Source of the DNA: Flavobacterium sp. KACC 22763 | GTDB lineage: Bacteria > Bacteroidota > Bacteroidia > Flavobacteriales > Flavobacteriaceae | Reading direction: 5' to 3' | NCBI RefSeq assembly: GCF_028736155.1 | Contig: NZ_CP117879.1 | Location: forward strand, 2,108,001 to 2,172,000 | DNA: 64,000 bases | Part shown: piece after piece, positions 36,546-46,540 of the stretch | Layout of the letters: each line of letters starts with the position of its first letter | Numbering within the stretch: position 1 is the stretch's first letter | Program-made: the position numbers and the translations under genes | Notes under the pieces: model-generated | Told to the model about the DNA's origin: nothing | The model's input: only the letters and a program-made list of their open reading frames with translations | Database searches by the model: none

Positions 36546-36763
36546 TAAACCATATAAGTAATATAAGCTCATATAATTTTTAGGTTTGTCTTTTTCCTCA
36601 ATCTTGTCATTTCGACGAAGGAGAAATCTTCGTTGCTACATCGCCAAAGATTGATATTCTATGTGGAGCTTCTTGCGAAGATTTCTCCTTCGTCGAAATG
36701 ACAAACTAAATGGATGTATTATGTTTAAGAGACCTAACAGATTTTTAAAACCTGTTAGGTCTT
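36546..36763. repeat. Three repeat families in tandem (D, C, F)
   Basis: Half AACCATATAAG element (36546-36580), GTCATTTCGACGAAGGAG ... CTCCTTCGTCGAAATGAC hairpin (36603-36705), then AGACCTAACAG ... CTGTTAGGTCT palindrome (36730-36763). They take up nearly the whole gap between the DUF6298 and PL1 genes. Confidence 0.92.
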
Positions 36764-36774
36764 CCTACTATTTG

Positions 36775-38481
36775 CTATTGTAGCAATGCTTTCAGCTTCG
36801 CTAAAGTATCCGTATTATTTTCGATTTTCGTCCAGTCTGTTTTACTAGTTGGATCTATTCCGTTAAAATACTTTTCGATATTCGTATATCCATCTCCGTT
36901 TGCATCTTTATTCGCATCTGAAGCATCATTCGGATTTAAACCGTATTTCTTTTCCCAAGCATCTGGAATTCCGTCATTATCTGAATCTTTATAGGCTTTT
37001 CCTTTGTAAGTTGGATATCCGCCAACTTGATCTGGGTGTGTAATGATTCCTTTTTTATAAGAGTCAGCTGGTAATCTTCTTTTAATATATTCTTTTCCGA
37101 TATTATTTTCTAAGCCGTCTTTTACTTCGATTTTTCCAGTTTTAACCTGTTTGATAATTCTTTCATCAACAGCATCTCTTTTTGGAATTGTTGCTCCAAC
37201 ATTCATCAAAACAAAATCATAAGCTTCTTCTGCCGACATGATATTGAATTTTGGCATTGAGAATGGTTTTGGCTGTTTGATTGCTGCTAAAAATTCTTTC
37301 GTTTCCGCTTCTGGAAGGTTTTCCAATTGCACACCGCCATTCCAGTTGTCTGCTGTAACTTCTGGAGAACCAACAATAAAGTTTCCTGAAACATAAGCTC
37401 TTCCGTATTGTTTTGGCTCAATATAACCCGATTCTGGTTTTACAATTCTATGAGCAATAGGCTCGTTTTGTGGCGTTATTGGCCCCGGTTTGAAATAATT
37501 GTTGATGATATTCAACATCGAACGATAATCACCGCCATCAAGTGTACGATTCCACCAATTAAATACTACGTTATTCACAAAATTAAAATCGCCATACATT
37601 CCGATAGAAGCGTTTCTAGAAATGTTGTCGGCCCATAAGTTGCGCATAAAAGTACTATTTAATCCGCCAATTGTACTTCCGAAAGCGTGATTATACGTAT
37701 CTAAACCTTCTGATGAAATAGTGTTTTGAATCGTGATATTACAAGCTGGTAATTTTTCCAACTTTGATTTTGCATTAGCTGCAAACTGATGTCTGTATAA
37801 AGAGATATTTTCGTCTAATCCCCAGCTTACTGAACAGTGATCTATGATGATATTTCCCATTGGATTTCCGCCCAATGCATCATCCCTTCTTGTAACTTCT
37901 GTAGCGCCACGACGGAAACGCATGTGACGAATAATCACGTCATGAGTATCGATTTCTAAAGTTTCTCCAGCGATACAGATTCCATCACCTGGAGCAGTTT
38001 GTCCAGCGATGGTTACGTAAGGCGCACGCATGCTGATTCTTTTTTTCAGCTGAATGATTCCCGAAACATTAAAAACGATTGTTCTTGCTCCAACAGCTTC
38101 ACAGGCTTCACGAAAAGTTCCTTTTCCGCTGTCTTCTAAACTTGTAACCACAAATATTTTTCCGCCACGTCCGCCTTGTGTATATGCGCCACCGCCTTCA
38201 GCACCTGGGAAAGCAGGAATATCGGCAAAAACAAAATCCTTTGGATAGGATGCCCAAGGTAAATAAGGTTTTCCTTGTTTTGCTTCTTCTTTTATTACAT
38301 GAAGATTAGCATTCCAGATTTCGCTTAGCCTTTTTTCTTCATCAGCTAAAATCGCATCTGCTTTTTCCTGAACAGGTTTTGGAATTACGGGATATTGGGC
38401 ATACGCCGATGAAACAAGTGAACAAAATGACAACGCCATAAATGTTCTCTTTAAAGTACGGTTTGGAAAAATATTTTGCAT
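36775..38481 (-). CDS. PL1 family pectate lyase with C-terminal calcium-repeat segment
   Basis: 568 aa, signal peptide ending near SSAYAQ. The PL1 beta-helix runs from AFPGAEGGGAYTQGGRGG (about 90) to about 460: SLEDSGKGTFREAC, IVFNVSGIIQLK, VTIAGQTAPGDGICIAGE, VIIRHMRFRRG and IIIDHCSVSWGLDEN. A C-terminal DSDNDGIPDAWEKKYGLNP motif and a following NGDGYTNIEKY (about 500-545) form a thrombospondin-type-3-like Ca2+ site. It would cleave alpha-1,4-polygalacturonate by beta-elimination. It is co-directional with DUF3826 (47 bp away). The closely similar 570-aa PL1 lies on the other side of DUF3826, suggesting duplication. Confidence 0.9.
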   Translation of the reverse strand: MQNIFPNRTLKRTFMALSFCSLVSSAYAQYPVIPKPVQEKADAILADEEKRLSEIWNANLHVIKEEAKQGKPYLPWASYPKDFVFADIPAFPGAEGGGAYTQGGRGGKIFVVTSLEDSGKGTFREACEAVGARTIVFNVSGIIQLKKRISMRAPYVTIAGQTAPGDGICIAGETLEIDTHDVIIRHMRFRRGATEVTRRDDALGGNPMGNIIIDHCSVSWGLDENISLYRHQFAANAKSKLEKLPACNITIQNTISSEGLDTYNHAFGSTIGGLNSTFMRNLWADNISRNASIGMYGDFNFVNNVVFNWWNRTLDGGDYRSMLNIINNYFKPGPITPQNEPIAHRIVKPESGYIEPKQYGRAYVSGNFIVGSPEVTADNWNGGVQLENLPEAETKEFLAAIKQPKPFSMPKFNIMSAEEAYDFVLMNVGATIPKRDAVDERIIKQVKTGKIEVKDGLENNIGKEYIKRRLPADSYKKGIITHPDQVGGYPTYKGKAYKDSDNDGIPDAWEKKYGLNPNDASDANKDANGDGYTNIEKYFNGIDPTSKTDWTKIENNTDTLAKLKALLQ

Positions 38482-38528
38482 TGAATTGTGTGGTGTAGTT
38501 AATAGTTTTTGGCGTAAAGTTTAAGAGA

Positions 38529-39215
38529 TTATTCTTTCGAAGTAGAATCTTTTGGTTTATTTTTTTCTCTTTCTTCAATACGTTTGTGCCAGTCAGAGCT
38601 TTCTTTGTTTAAATCGTAACCTTGTTTTGATAAATAGTTATTGATTCTTCCTTTGTATTTACCAAACCATCCGTGTTTTTCTTTAGATGAACCAGCATCC
38701 ATTGCGTGTTCTCTGGCTTCAACTAAAGCTTTGTAGATATAATCTTTCTGTTCTGCTGTTAAATTTGGAAGCATGTCGTTGTAACCTGCAACTGTGATTG
38801 GAAGCACACCATAAGTCATTCCGTCTTTCACTTCAGTGATTTTATCTTCAGACAATTCTTTGCTTAATTTTTTGATATAAGATTTATGCAGTTTTGCAAT
38901 TGACTTGTCTGCATTTGATTTTAACTTATCAATTTTCTCGTTTTGCTTTTCTTTTGCTAAAGAGGCGTCTTCTTTTACTTTTTTAATTTCAGCATCTCTT
39001 CCATCTTGGATTTCAGTTAAATCTCTGAATTGCTGCGCGATGATATTTGAAACTGCTTTTTCTTTTGCTTCGTTTTTTAGATCTAATTTGGTAACAATTT
39101 TTGCAGCTCTTTCGTTGGTAACTTTTACATATTCAGGATCTAAATGCTGTTGCGCAATATTACTCCCAAACACTAAAAACATCATTAAAACACCTATATT
39201 TTTTATTAATTTCAT
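38529..39215 (-). CDS. DUF3826 exported protein
   Basis: 228 aa, signal peptide MKLIKNIGVLMMFLVFGSN. The mature part is strongly helical and charged (YVKVTNERAAKIVTKLDL, ERAA to KEKAVSNIIAQQFRDL, KLKSNADKSIAKLH), with ITVAGYNDMLPNLTAEQKDYI near 142-162 and GWFGKYKGRINNYLSKQGYDL near 187-207. This is the DUF3826 pattern, a family seen repeatedly in Bacteroidota PULs next to pectate lyases. No biochemical function is known to me. The Spy-like heptads suggest a periplasmic adaptor, chaperone or binding role, which is speculative. It is sandwiched between the two near-paralogous PL1 genes and probably co-transcribed with the downstream one. Confidence 0.72.
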   Translation of the reverse strand: MKLIKNIGVLMMFLVFGSNIAQQHLDPEYVKVTNERAAKIVTKLDLKNEAKEKAVSNIIAQQFRDLTEIQDGRDAEIKKVKEDASLAKEKQNEKIDKLKSNADKSIAKLHKSYIKKLSKELSEDKITEVKDGMTYGVLPITVAGYNDMLPNLTAEQKDYIYKALVEAREHAMDAGSSKEKHGWFGKYKGRINNYLSKQGYDLNKESSDWHKRIEEREKNKPKDSTSKE

Positions 39216-39244
39216 CTTAATAAATTTTATGAATTACAATATTT

Positions 39245-39315
39245 AATCTGCCTAATCTGCTAAATCTGCGGGCTAATTTTTTTATCTCGCAGATTTAGCA
39301 GATTTGCAGATTTTT
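39245..39315. repeat. CTCGCAGAT repeat (family A)
   Basis: AATCTGCCTAATCTGCTAAAT... and ...CTCGCAGATTTAGCAGATTTG form a hairpin between the 570-aa PL1 gene and DUF3826. Confidence 0.88.
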
Positions 39316-39343
39316 ATTCTGCTGTTTCTAATCTCGCCGATTC

Positions 39344-41056
39344 TTATTTTAAATCTAATAAAGGTCTAACTAATGTTTCTTTGTTATTAGCCAAATCTTT
39401 CCAGTCTACTTTTATCGCAGGATTTACACCGTTGATGTAATCTTCAATATTGGTGTATCCATCTCCGTTTAAATCTCCTTGTGCATCAGATGGATCGTTC
39501 GGGTTTAAACCGTATTTTTTCTCCCATGCATCTGGTAATCCGTCTTTATCTGTATCCACATAAGGTTTTCCTTTGTATTCTGGATATCCTCCCACTTGAG
39601 AAACATCTGTAATAATTCCTTTTTTATAAGAATCCATCGGTAAACGTCTGTGTTCAAACTGATAGAATTCTTTTTTCTCTAATCCTTTTGCGTATTCAGG
39701 AACTCCTGTTTTTACTGTTCTTACGATTCTTTCGTCAACTTTATCTCTAATTGGTAATGTTGCTCCAACGTTTTTAAGAACAAATTCGTAAGATTCTTCA
39801 GCAGTCATGAATTTGTTAAACCACGGCATTGGAAAAGGTTTATCTGCTTTCATTTTAGCAAAGTATTCTTTTGCTTCATCATAAGTCATTAATTCACCTT
39901 TTTTATTCTCTAACTGAATTCCGCCATCCCAGTTGTCTTTAGAAACTTTTTCATTATTATTTACCACGTTTCCGTTTACGTAAGCTCTACCAAAAACCAT
40001 ATAAGGTAATTTACTTCTTCCCGATTCTGGTTTTAAGATTCTATAGCTGATTGGCTGAGTCAAATCAGTTACTGGACCTGGTTTGTAGAAGTTGTTGATG
40101 ATATTGTAATTCGCAGTATAATCTCCTCCATCAGTTGATCTGTTATACCAGTTGAAAACCACATTATTCACAAAATTGAAAATTCCGTTCCAGCCGATAG
40201 AAGGGTTTCTTCCTGCATTATTAGCCCACATATTTCTCATGAAAGAGCAATTTTCTCCACCTAAAGTACTTCCAAAAGCATGATTATAAGTATCTAAAGC
40301 TTCTCCAAATAAACTGTTTTGGATAGTAATATTTACAGTTCCCACTTTTACATCTGGATAACCTGGGCCTGGGCTATAAATATGTCTGTAAATTGACATA
40401 TTTTCATCTAATCCCCAAGTTGCAGAAACGTGGTCAATCATTATATTTCCAACAGGATTTCCTCCAATTGAATCATCACGACGTCCTACAAAAGTTTCTC
40501 CACGACGAAAACGCATATGTCTGATAATTACATCATGAGTATCAATCCAAGTTGATTCACCAGCAACACAAATACCATCCCCCGGAGCAGTCTGTCCTGC
40601 GATTGTGATATAAGGTGCTCTAATAATTAAAGGGCTTTTAAGTCTGATAATCCCAGAAACATTAAAAACTATTATTCTCGCTCCACCTTGTTCACAAGCT
40701 TCGCGTAAAGTTCCCGGTCCTCGATCTTCTAAACTTGTTACAGTATAAACTTTTCCACCACGACCACCAAATGTGTACATTCCTCCACCTTCAGCACCCG
40801 GAAAAGCTGGAATACTTGCCTGAGGTAAATCTGTTGGTCTTGATGCCCACGGAATATACGGTTTTCCATGTTTTGCTTCTTCTTCGATAACTACTAAAGC
40901 TTTTGTCCAAGCTTCATCAGAAAGTCTTTGAGCTTCTTCTTTAATTGCTTTTTCCTGAGCCTGAACTTCTGGACTTATCTTCGGATATTGAGCAAAACAT
41001 TTTGCACTTCCTAAAAAAAGCAGAGATGATGCGATAAATAATGCGGAATTTTTCAT
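39344..41056 (-). CDS. PL1 family pectate lyase, paralogue
   Basis: 570 aa, signal peptide ending near AKCFAQ. Nearly collinear with the 568-aa PL1: AFPGAEGGGMYTFGGRGG, SLEDRGPGTLREAC, IAGQTAPGDGICVAGE, VIIRHMRFRRGETF, IMIDHVSATWGLDEN, and the same C-terminal DTDKDGLPDAWEKKYGLNP and NGDGYTNIEDY Ca-type motif. Both keep PL1 signature residues. The two probably differ in methylation or side-chain tolerance. The gene follows susD after a 104-bp gap that contains a perfect 9-bp stem-loop, so it may be expressed by read-through from the susCD promoter. Confidence 0.9.
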   Translation of the reverse strand: MKNSALFIASSLLFLGSAKCFAQYPKISPEVQAQEKAIKEEAQRLSDEAWTKALVVIEEEAKHGKPYIPWASRPTDLPQASIPAFPGAEGGGMYTFGGRGGKVYTVTSLEDRGPGTLREACEQGGARIIVFNVSGIIRLKSPLIIRAPYITIAGQTAPGDGICVAGESTWIDTHDVIIRHMRFRRGETFVGRRDDSIGGNPVGNIMIDHVSATWGLDENMSIYRHIYSPGPGYPDVKVGTVNITIQNSLFGEALDTYNHAFGSTLGGENCSFMRNMWANNAGRNPSIGWNGIFNFVNNVVFNWYNRSTDGGDYTANYNIINNFYKPGPVTDLTQPISYRILKPESGRSKLPYMVFGRAYVNGNVVNNNEKVSKDNWDGGIQLENKKGELMTYDEAKEYFAKMKADKPFPMPWFNKFMTAEESYEFVLKNVGATLPIRDKVDERIVRTVKTGVPEYAKGLEKKEFYQFEHRRLPMDSYKKGIITDVSQVGGYPEYKGKPYVDTDKDGLPDAWEKKYGLNPNDPSDAQGDLNGDGYTNIEDYINGVNPAIKVDWKDLANNKETLVRPLLDLK

Positions 41057-41093
41057 GTTAATTTCTAGTTGTGGTAATTCTTTTTAAACAAAT

Positions 41094-41121
41094 CACCTGT
41101 ATCTTTTGACGAATACAGGTG
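41094..41121 (-). terminator. Stem-loop between susD and PL1 (attenuator-like)
   Basis: CACCTGTAT ... ATACAGGTG: perfect 9-bp stem with a 10-nt loop. On the minus strand it is followed by a weak T-rich stretch. It is placed to reduce read-through beyond susCD or to protect the susCD mRNA 3' end. The function is inferred. Confidence 0.6.
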
Positions 41122-41160
41122 AAAAGCTTTGTATAATTTTCTGTTTCTTAATAGTTAAAT

Positions 41161-43134
41161 TTATTCTTGGAAGCTATATGTTCCTGCTCCACCGAAATTG
41201 TCATTCCATCCGATAGTTTGCAATAACCAAGGATTTGAAGTTAAAGCTGTCGTATTAAGACCACTTATGTAATAATTTGGATTGAATTTTATTTTAACGG
41301 CTGCACCACTTACATTATCCATTGGAGTTACTAAAGCAGTACGTACAAAATTAGCATTGTAATAAGTAGCCAAAGTATTCAATTGTGTTTGGAAAGTTGC
41401 TGCATCTGGATCAACAACAATGCTTGCACGAGAAGCTGCTAAAGGGTCTGTTGCTGTTGCATTTGTTTTATATTGCAAATAGTTTCCAGTTCTTTGCGTT
41501 CCGTTAATTGGCGTTAAACCTAACTTGCTTACTGTCCCACCTGTCATACCTGGAAGCACTTCATTATCATATAACATCCATCTTTGAACATCCCAAAAAC
41601 GTTTTCCTTCGTAAGCTAATTCTACTCTTCTTTCATACAAAACAGCTTCAATAGCTTGATATTTATCAGTCAATGTACCAATTCCATAGTTGTTTGCTGC
41701 AGGAATACCAACACGCGCTCTAATTTTTCCTAGATAAGTGGCCGTACTTCCAGTTTGTCCTAATGCTGCATAACATTCTGCAATATTCAATAATAATTCT
41801 GCAAAACGATATTCCATAATATCAGTTGGCGAATAAGCGTAATTTACTGCATTACTTGCTGTTTGATTAGTCATTTTTCTAACAACTGCTGGACTTGTAG
41901 TAGTGGTATTAAGATCATTGAAATAAGCTTTATTAGCGTTATCTACCCAACGGTAAGACCAGAAAACTGCATTAGCACTTTCTTTATACCCCCACTTAAC
42001 TCCAGAGAATGCAAATGTTCTATAAAATCTTGGATCACGATTAATGAAGAAAGTAAAATCATTGTATCCATTAGCCGTAGTTGGTCTTCTTCCATCTCCC
42101 ATTGGAAACAGATCAATCATTTCTTTAGGAGCAGAAACTCCTCCAGTTCCACCTTGGCTTGGTAATCGAGTTGCTTTTTCCCAGTTATTATTTACGTTAA
42201 AATTAATATCAGTATTAGAATTTGATAAAAGCTGAACTGTAATTGCTTCTTTACATTTAATATTGTCAATTAAAAACATATTTTCCCAGTCTTTTGCCGA
42301 ACTTCCATACAATCCATAACCATTTTGAGTCAATTCTGCTTCCGCAGCCAATCCAGCATCTAAAGCTGCTTGCCAACGTTCATTAGAACCATCCCAGCTT
42401 TTGTTAAACAAAGGACTTGCATATGTTAATAAAACTCTTGATTTTTGAGCCAATGCTGCTCCTTTTGTAAAGCGTCCATAGTTTGCAGCATCCCAATCTC
42501 CTGGCAATAAGCTTGCCGCCATATCTAAATCGCTAACAATTTGCGCTACAACTTCTGAAACTTTAGCTCTCGGTAACTTAATACTTTCATCATCTACAGA
42601 TGGATTTTGAACTTTTGTTACAATCGGAACACCTCCATAAGTACGCATTAAATCAAAATACTGAATAGCGCGCATATAATACATTTGTCCTTTTGCACGA
42701 TCACGAAATGTTTTATCCAAACTTGCTCCTTTTACATCGATGTCTTCAAGAAGATTATTACATTCTCTAATTCTTGTATAGGCATTATTAATAAGACCTG
42801 TACCAATCTTTGCTCCAAAATAATCTTTTGCAACATCAGGAGTAAGAAGTAATTTACTTGGGTTAGTATAATCCTGAACTCCACCTTGTTCTTCAGTTAG
42901 CTTAGTATTTACATCTGTATATACCCCAATTACACTAGATGTTGGCGACTTATAAGCTGCAAAAAAATCGTAGTATTGATTGTCTACATACGCCTGCACA
43001 CGTGCTTGATTTTGGTAGAATGAATCATCATACTGACCAATAGGCTTCACTTCGTCCAAGAAATTGTCACTACAGGAAACCCCTAGAACAAGTACAAGTG
43101 CTAAAGTGATATATATATTAAATTTTGTTTTCAT
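41161..43134 (-). CDS. susD: SusD/RagB-type glycan-binding outer membrane lipoprotein
   Basis: 657 aa. The signal peptide ends in a lipobox LGVSC (Cys20) followed by SDNFLDEVKPIGQYDD. TPR-like helices typical of SusD (YTRIRECNNLLEDIDV, KGQMYYMRAIQYFDLMRTYGGVPIV, AQIVSDLDMAASLLPG) and the C-terminal RagB segment (EYRFAELLLNIAECYAALG, YERRVELAYEGKRFWDVQRWML). It forms the lid of the SusC importer and binds oligosaccharides at the cell surface. The gene lies 19 bp after susC. Specificity, probably a pectic oligosaccharide, is inferred from neighbours. Confidence 0.95.
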   Translation of the reverse strand: MKTKFNIYITLALVLVLGVSCSDNFLDEVKPIGQYDDSFYQNQARVQAYVDNQYYDFFAAYKSPTSSVIGVYTDVNTKLTEEQGGVQDYTNPSKLLLTPDVAKDYFGAKIGTGLINNAYTRIRECNNLLEDIDVKGASLDKTFRDRAKGQMYYMRAIQYFDLMRTYGGVPIVTKVQNPSVDDESIKLPRAKVSEVVAQIVSDLDMAASLLPGDWDAANYGRFTKGAALAQKSRVLLTYASPLFNKSWDGSNERWQAALDAGLAAEAELTQNGYGLYGSSAKDWENMFLIDNIKCKEAITVQLLSNSNTDINFNVNNNWEKATRLPSQGGTGGVSAPKEMIDLFPMGDGRRPTTANGYNDFTFFINRDPRFYRTFAFSGVKWGYKESANAVFWSYRWVDNANKAYFNDLNTTTTSPAVVRKMTNQTASNAVNYAYSPTDIMEYRFAELLLNIAECYAALGQTGSTATYLGKIRARVGIPAANNYGIGTLTDKYQAIEAVLYERRVELAYEGKRFWDVQRWMLYDNEVLPGMTGGTVSKLGLTPINGTQRTGNYLQYKTNATATDPLAASRASIVVDPDAATFQTQLNTLATYYNANFVRTALVTPMDNVSGAAVKIKFNPNYYISGLNTTALTSNPWLLQTIGWNDNFGGAGTYSFQE

Positions 43135-43153
43135 AATTAAAATCGAATTTAGA

Positions 43154-46100
43154 TTAGAATGAGATGTTGAAATTAAACGACCAAGATCTAAGCGTAGGAT
43201 ATCCTACTGAAGAGTTATCGTACATATTTCTATAATGATCCGGATAAGGGTTATAGAAATCCCAAAGATTATTACCTGTAATACCTATTGATATATTATT
43301 TACTTTAGTATTAGCAAAAACTTGTTTAGGTATTTCATACGCTACAGTCAAGTTTCTAACAAAACAACGGAAAGTACTAATCTGCCAAAAATCAGAAGGG
43401 CTTAATACACCCGTTTGTGCTAAATTAGGGTATTTACCATTTACATTATCTGCCGCGTACATATCATTCCAAAAAGTTTCGCGAGACCACATATTACTTG
43501 CACTAGAAGTTGGCTGACTCATCAAGTCTATAAAGTTTGCTCCTCCCCAAGAAGTTGCTATTTGAGTTTTTACAGATAAGTTGCTATACTTGAAGCCTAA
43601 ATTAGTATTAATAGTATATGTTCTACTGCTATTTGCTAACTTAACATAATCATTTCCTGCAAGAATCTGACCGTTTGGTCCACTTAAGGATCCATCAGTA
43701 TTAAGCGTACCAGCAACATCTTGATAAGCTAATGATCCTTTTTGAATTTTAGTTGGATCAACAATAGTTAAATAACTTGGTGTAGTTCCCGCAGCCGCTG
43801 CATTTGCACTTAAGTAGCTCCAGTAATTAGCAATGTCTTCATCTGTACGTAAAATACCGTCTCCTGTAGAAGTTCCTTTCCAAGTTTGGAATCCCCAAAC
43901 TGGATTAAATCCTTCCGAATATCCTTCTCTTCTCGTATTGTTAGATGGAAGCAAATTTCCTTGATCTGGAAATCTTTTAATTTTATTATCTCCATAACTA
44001 AAGTTCATGCCTACACTGTAGCCCACTTTACCAATTTTATCATTCCAGTTCACGTTAAGTTCAGTTCCCCAAGCATTAACTTGTGCATAATTTTGTTCTG
44101 CAAATGCCCCACCAACAGAAATTGGCACACCTGTAGCGCTACCCATATCAGTCAACATGTCTTTGGTAATATCATAATAGAAATCTGCATTAACCTCTAA
44201 TCTGTTTTTTAAGAATCCAAGATCAAAACCAAGATTATGTTTCAATGTAGAATCCCATTTTGCATCTCTATTTGGGTTTACTTTAGGAGTTAAACCCGAT
44301 CCTAATACACCTCCGCCGCCGTTAGAGACAGCAGGTCCAAACTGCCAACCTTTATTAACTGTTAAATCATAATATTGGTACCATTTGAAAGGCTGAAGAT
44401 TATCTTTTCCAGTTTTACCAATCGAATATCTTAATTTAAAGAAATTAACTCCTGGTAAAGCTTTCTCAAACCACTCTTCCTTAGAAGCTACCCAACCCAA
44501 TTGAAGCGATGGGAAAGTACCCCAATAATTTTCAGGCGCAAACTTCGTAGAAGCATCACTACGGATAAGGAATTGCACCAAGTATTTTGATTTAAAATTA
44601 TAGTTTACCGATCCAAAATAAGAAAGAGTTGCATTATTTCCTTTTAAAGCAGTAGAGTTACCAGTATCAACTGTTCCTGCAGTACGCCAATCTCCAAGAT
44701 AATCTTTAGGAGTATTTGTGTATGCTAAACGAGTAGTTTGCCAGTCTGATTCAGATCTTTCAATACCAAACATTCCACTAACATTATGATCTCCAAAAGT
44801 TCTGTTGTAATTTGCAAAGAAGTTTGCCTGAGTACTTTTAGAAAAACTACTGTTATAATAAACTCTTGAATTTCTAACGTTTGTTTCTATAGCATAATCA
44901 ATCATACCTCCTACTTCTGGATTCTTTGTTATCGCACTTGGATAAGCCGCACTTGCTAAATGATTATCCTGTAATTGATAATTTGTAATTCTTGCTAAAT
45001 CATAAGGTAATTGAATCTGCTCTGAATAACTTGAATTTTTAGTTCTTGCAAAAGTTGCTTTGAAAGATAAACCTTTAATTGCAGCAACTTTGTAATTTAA
45101 GGAAGCATTCACATTGAAAGAAGCGTCATCTGTTGTTTGATGCGATCCATTGTTTAGGTTGGCAAAATAGTTCCATCCAGCGATGTTATTATTTGCATTT
45201 GCGCTTCCAAAGTTTTTATTCGTATTAGGAAATGGAGACATATAATATTCTTTTCCATCCACTATTGTTTGCCATGGAATAAATTTTGGCATATGCACTA
45301 AATATCCATAATCAGCTTGTTCACCACCTGCAGCACTACCATAACTTCCATCGCTGATGTTTGCAGATGCTTTAGTAAATGATTTATCTATAAATCCAGT
45401 ATTACCAGAAATAGACGCAGAGAAGTCTAAATTTTTAGCAATTTTTGCATTAATACCAGTTCGGTAATTCCATTTGTCATATTTTTGGTAACCAAGATTT
45501 GCATCTTGTGTCAAATAAGTCGCACCAGCAAAGTATGTAATATCTTCACTACCCCCATTTACATTAAATGAATGTTTTTGCTGAATAGCCGGTTTCCAAG
45601 CCTCTTTAAGCCAGTCATAATCTAAACCTTTCATTTCTTCCAATTCTGCTGCAGAAAATAAACTCGCTGGAAGAATAGTAGGATTTTGTGCTGTTAAGAA
45701 TCGATTGCTAAAAACTCCAAACTCATAAGCACTCATAGTTTTAGTGTGGCTAACCGCATCATTAACTACAAATTGGCTATTGTAGCTAAATTTAGCTTTC
45801 CCAGCCTTGCCTCGCTTCGTTTTTACAATAATAGCACCTTGAGATGCACGAGAACCATAAATAGCTGCAGACGCATCTTTTAAAACGGTAATACTTTCAA
45901 TTTCAGATGGATCCAATCTATTAAAAGTATCTAAAGTAGCTTTACCAGTCGCTGGATCAACTTGAACCATATCATCTATAACTACTAATGGTATAGTTGA
46001 GTTTCCATCTTTTGAAAAACCAAAAGTTTGGCGGATTTGGATAGTACCAGCATCTCCAGGTCGGCCTGAACTTGGTGTAACTGAAAGTCCTGGAACTAAT

Positions 46101-46540
46101 CCTCTTAATGCATCCGATAAATTCGTTACAGGTAAGTCCATAAGTTCATCTGGTTTGATCGTAGCAATCGCTCCAGTAAGTTCCTTTTTCTTTTGAGTAC
46201 CGTAACCAACGACAACAATATTTTCTAATTGATTAAAATCGTCTTCCATTTTTGCATTAACAATAGAACGATTGTTTAAAGGTATTTCTATTTTTTTCAT
46301 TCCAATGAAAGAAAAAACTAATGTTCCTCCACTTTTAACTTTAATCTCATATTTTCCATTGTAATCTGTTGTCACTGAATTTTTAGTAGATTTCTCAGTT
46401 ACGTTAACTCCAGGCAATAGTCCACCTAAATTGTCTGTAACTGTTCCCGTTACTGTAACTTGATTACTTTGAGCATAACTCAATACACTCATCAGTGTAA
46501 ACAAAAGAAAACTACATCTTTTTATAAGTGCTTGTTTCAT
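43154..46540 (-). CDS. susC: SusC-type TonB-dependent oligosaccharide transporter
   Basis: 1128 aa, signal peptide ending near LSYAQS. An N-terminal carboxypeptidase-regulatory-like domain (GTVTDNLGGLLPGVNVTEK, YEIKVKSGGTLVFSFIGM) is followed by the TonB box (ENIVVVGYGTQKK), the plug domain (NLSDALRGLVPGLSV, LDPSEIESITVLKDASAAIYG, SRASQGAIIVKTK), a 22-strand type barrel and a terminal aromatic (FNFNISF). It imports the oligosaccharide bound by SusD. This is the only SusC/SusD pair in the window. It sits at the head of a unit with a 650-bp upstream region that carries a promoter-like arrangement at 46672-46714, so it is probably the first and most strongly expressed gene of the locus. Confidence 0.96.
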   Translation of the reverse strand: MKQALIKRCSFLLFTLMSVLSYAQSNQVTVTGTVTDNLGGLLPGVNVTEKSTKNSVTTDYNGKYEIKVKSGGTLVFSFIGMKKIEIPLNNRSIVNAKMEDDFNQLENIVVVGYGTQKKKELTGAIATIKPDELMDLPVTNLSDALRGLVPGLSVTPSSGRPGDAGTIQIRQTFGFSKDGNSTIPLVVIDDMVQVDPATGKATLDTFNRLDPSEIESITVLKDASAAIYGSRASQGAIIVKTKRGKAGKAKFSYNSQFVVNDAVSHTKTMSAYEFGVFSNRFLTAQNPTILPASLFSAAELEEMKGLDYDWLKEAWKPAIQQKHSFNVNGGSEDITYFAGATYLTQDANLGYQKYDKWNYRTGINAKIAKNLDFSASISGNTGFIDKSFTKASANISDGSYGSAAGGEQADYGYLVHMPKFIPWQTIVDGKEYYMSPFPNTNKNFGSANANNNIAGWNYFANLNNGSHQTTDDASFNVNASLNYKVAAIKGLSFKATFARTKNSSYSEQIQLPYDLARITNYQLQDNHLASAAYPSAITKNPEVGGMIDYAIETNVRNSRVYYNSSFSKSTQANFFANYNRTFGDHNVSGMFGIERSESDWQTTRLAYTNTPKDYLGDWRTAGTVDTGNSTALKGNNATLSYFGSVNYNFKSKYLVQFLIRSDASTKFAPENYWGTFPSLQLGWVASKEEWFEKALPGVNFFKLRYSIGKTGKDNLQPFKWYQYYDLTVNKGWQFGPAVSNGGGGVLGSGLTPKVNPNRDAKWDSTLKHNLGFDLGFLKNRLEVNADFYYDITKDMLTDMGSATGVPISVGGAFAEQNYAQVNAWGTELNVNWNDKIGKVGYSVGMNFSYGDNKIKRFPDQGNLLPSNNTRREGYSEGFNPVWGFQTWKGTSTGDGILRTDEDIANYWSYLSANAAAAGTTPSYLTIVDPTKIQKGSLAYQDVAGTLNTDGSLSGPNGQILAGNDYVKLANSSRTYTINTNLGFKYSNLSVKTQIATSWGGANFIDLMSQPTSSASNMWSRETFWNDMYAADNVNGKYPNLAQTGVLSPSDFWQISTFRCFVRNLTVAYEIPKQVFANTKVNNISIGITGNNLWDFYNPYPDHYRNMYDNSSVGYPTLRSWSFNFNISF

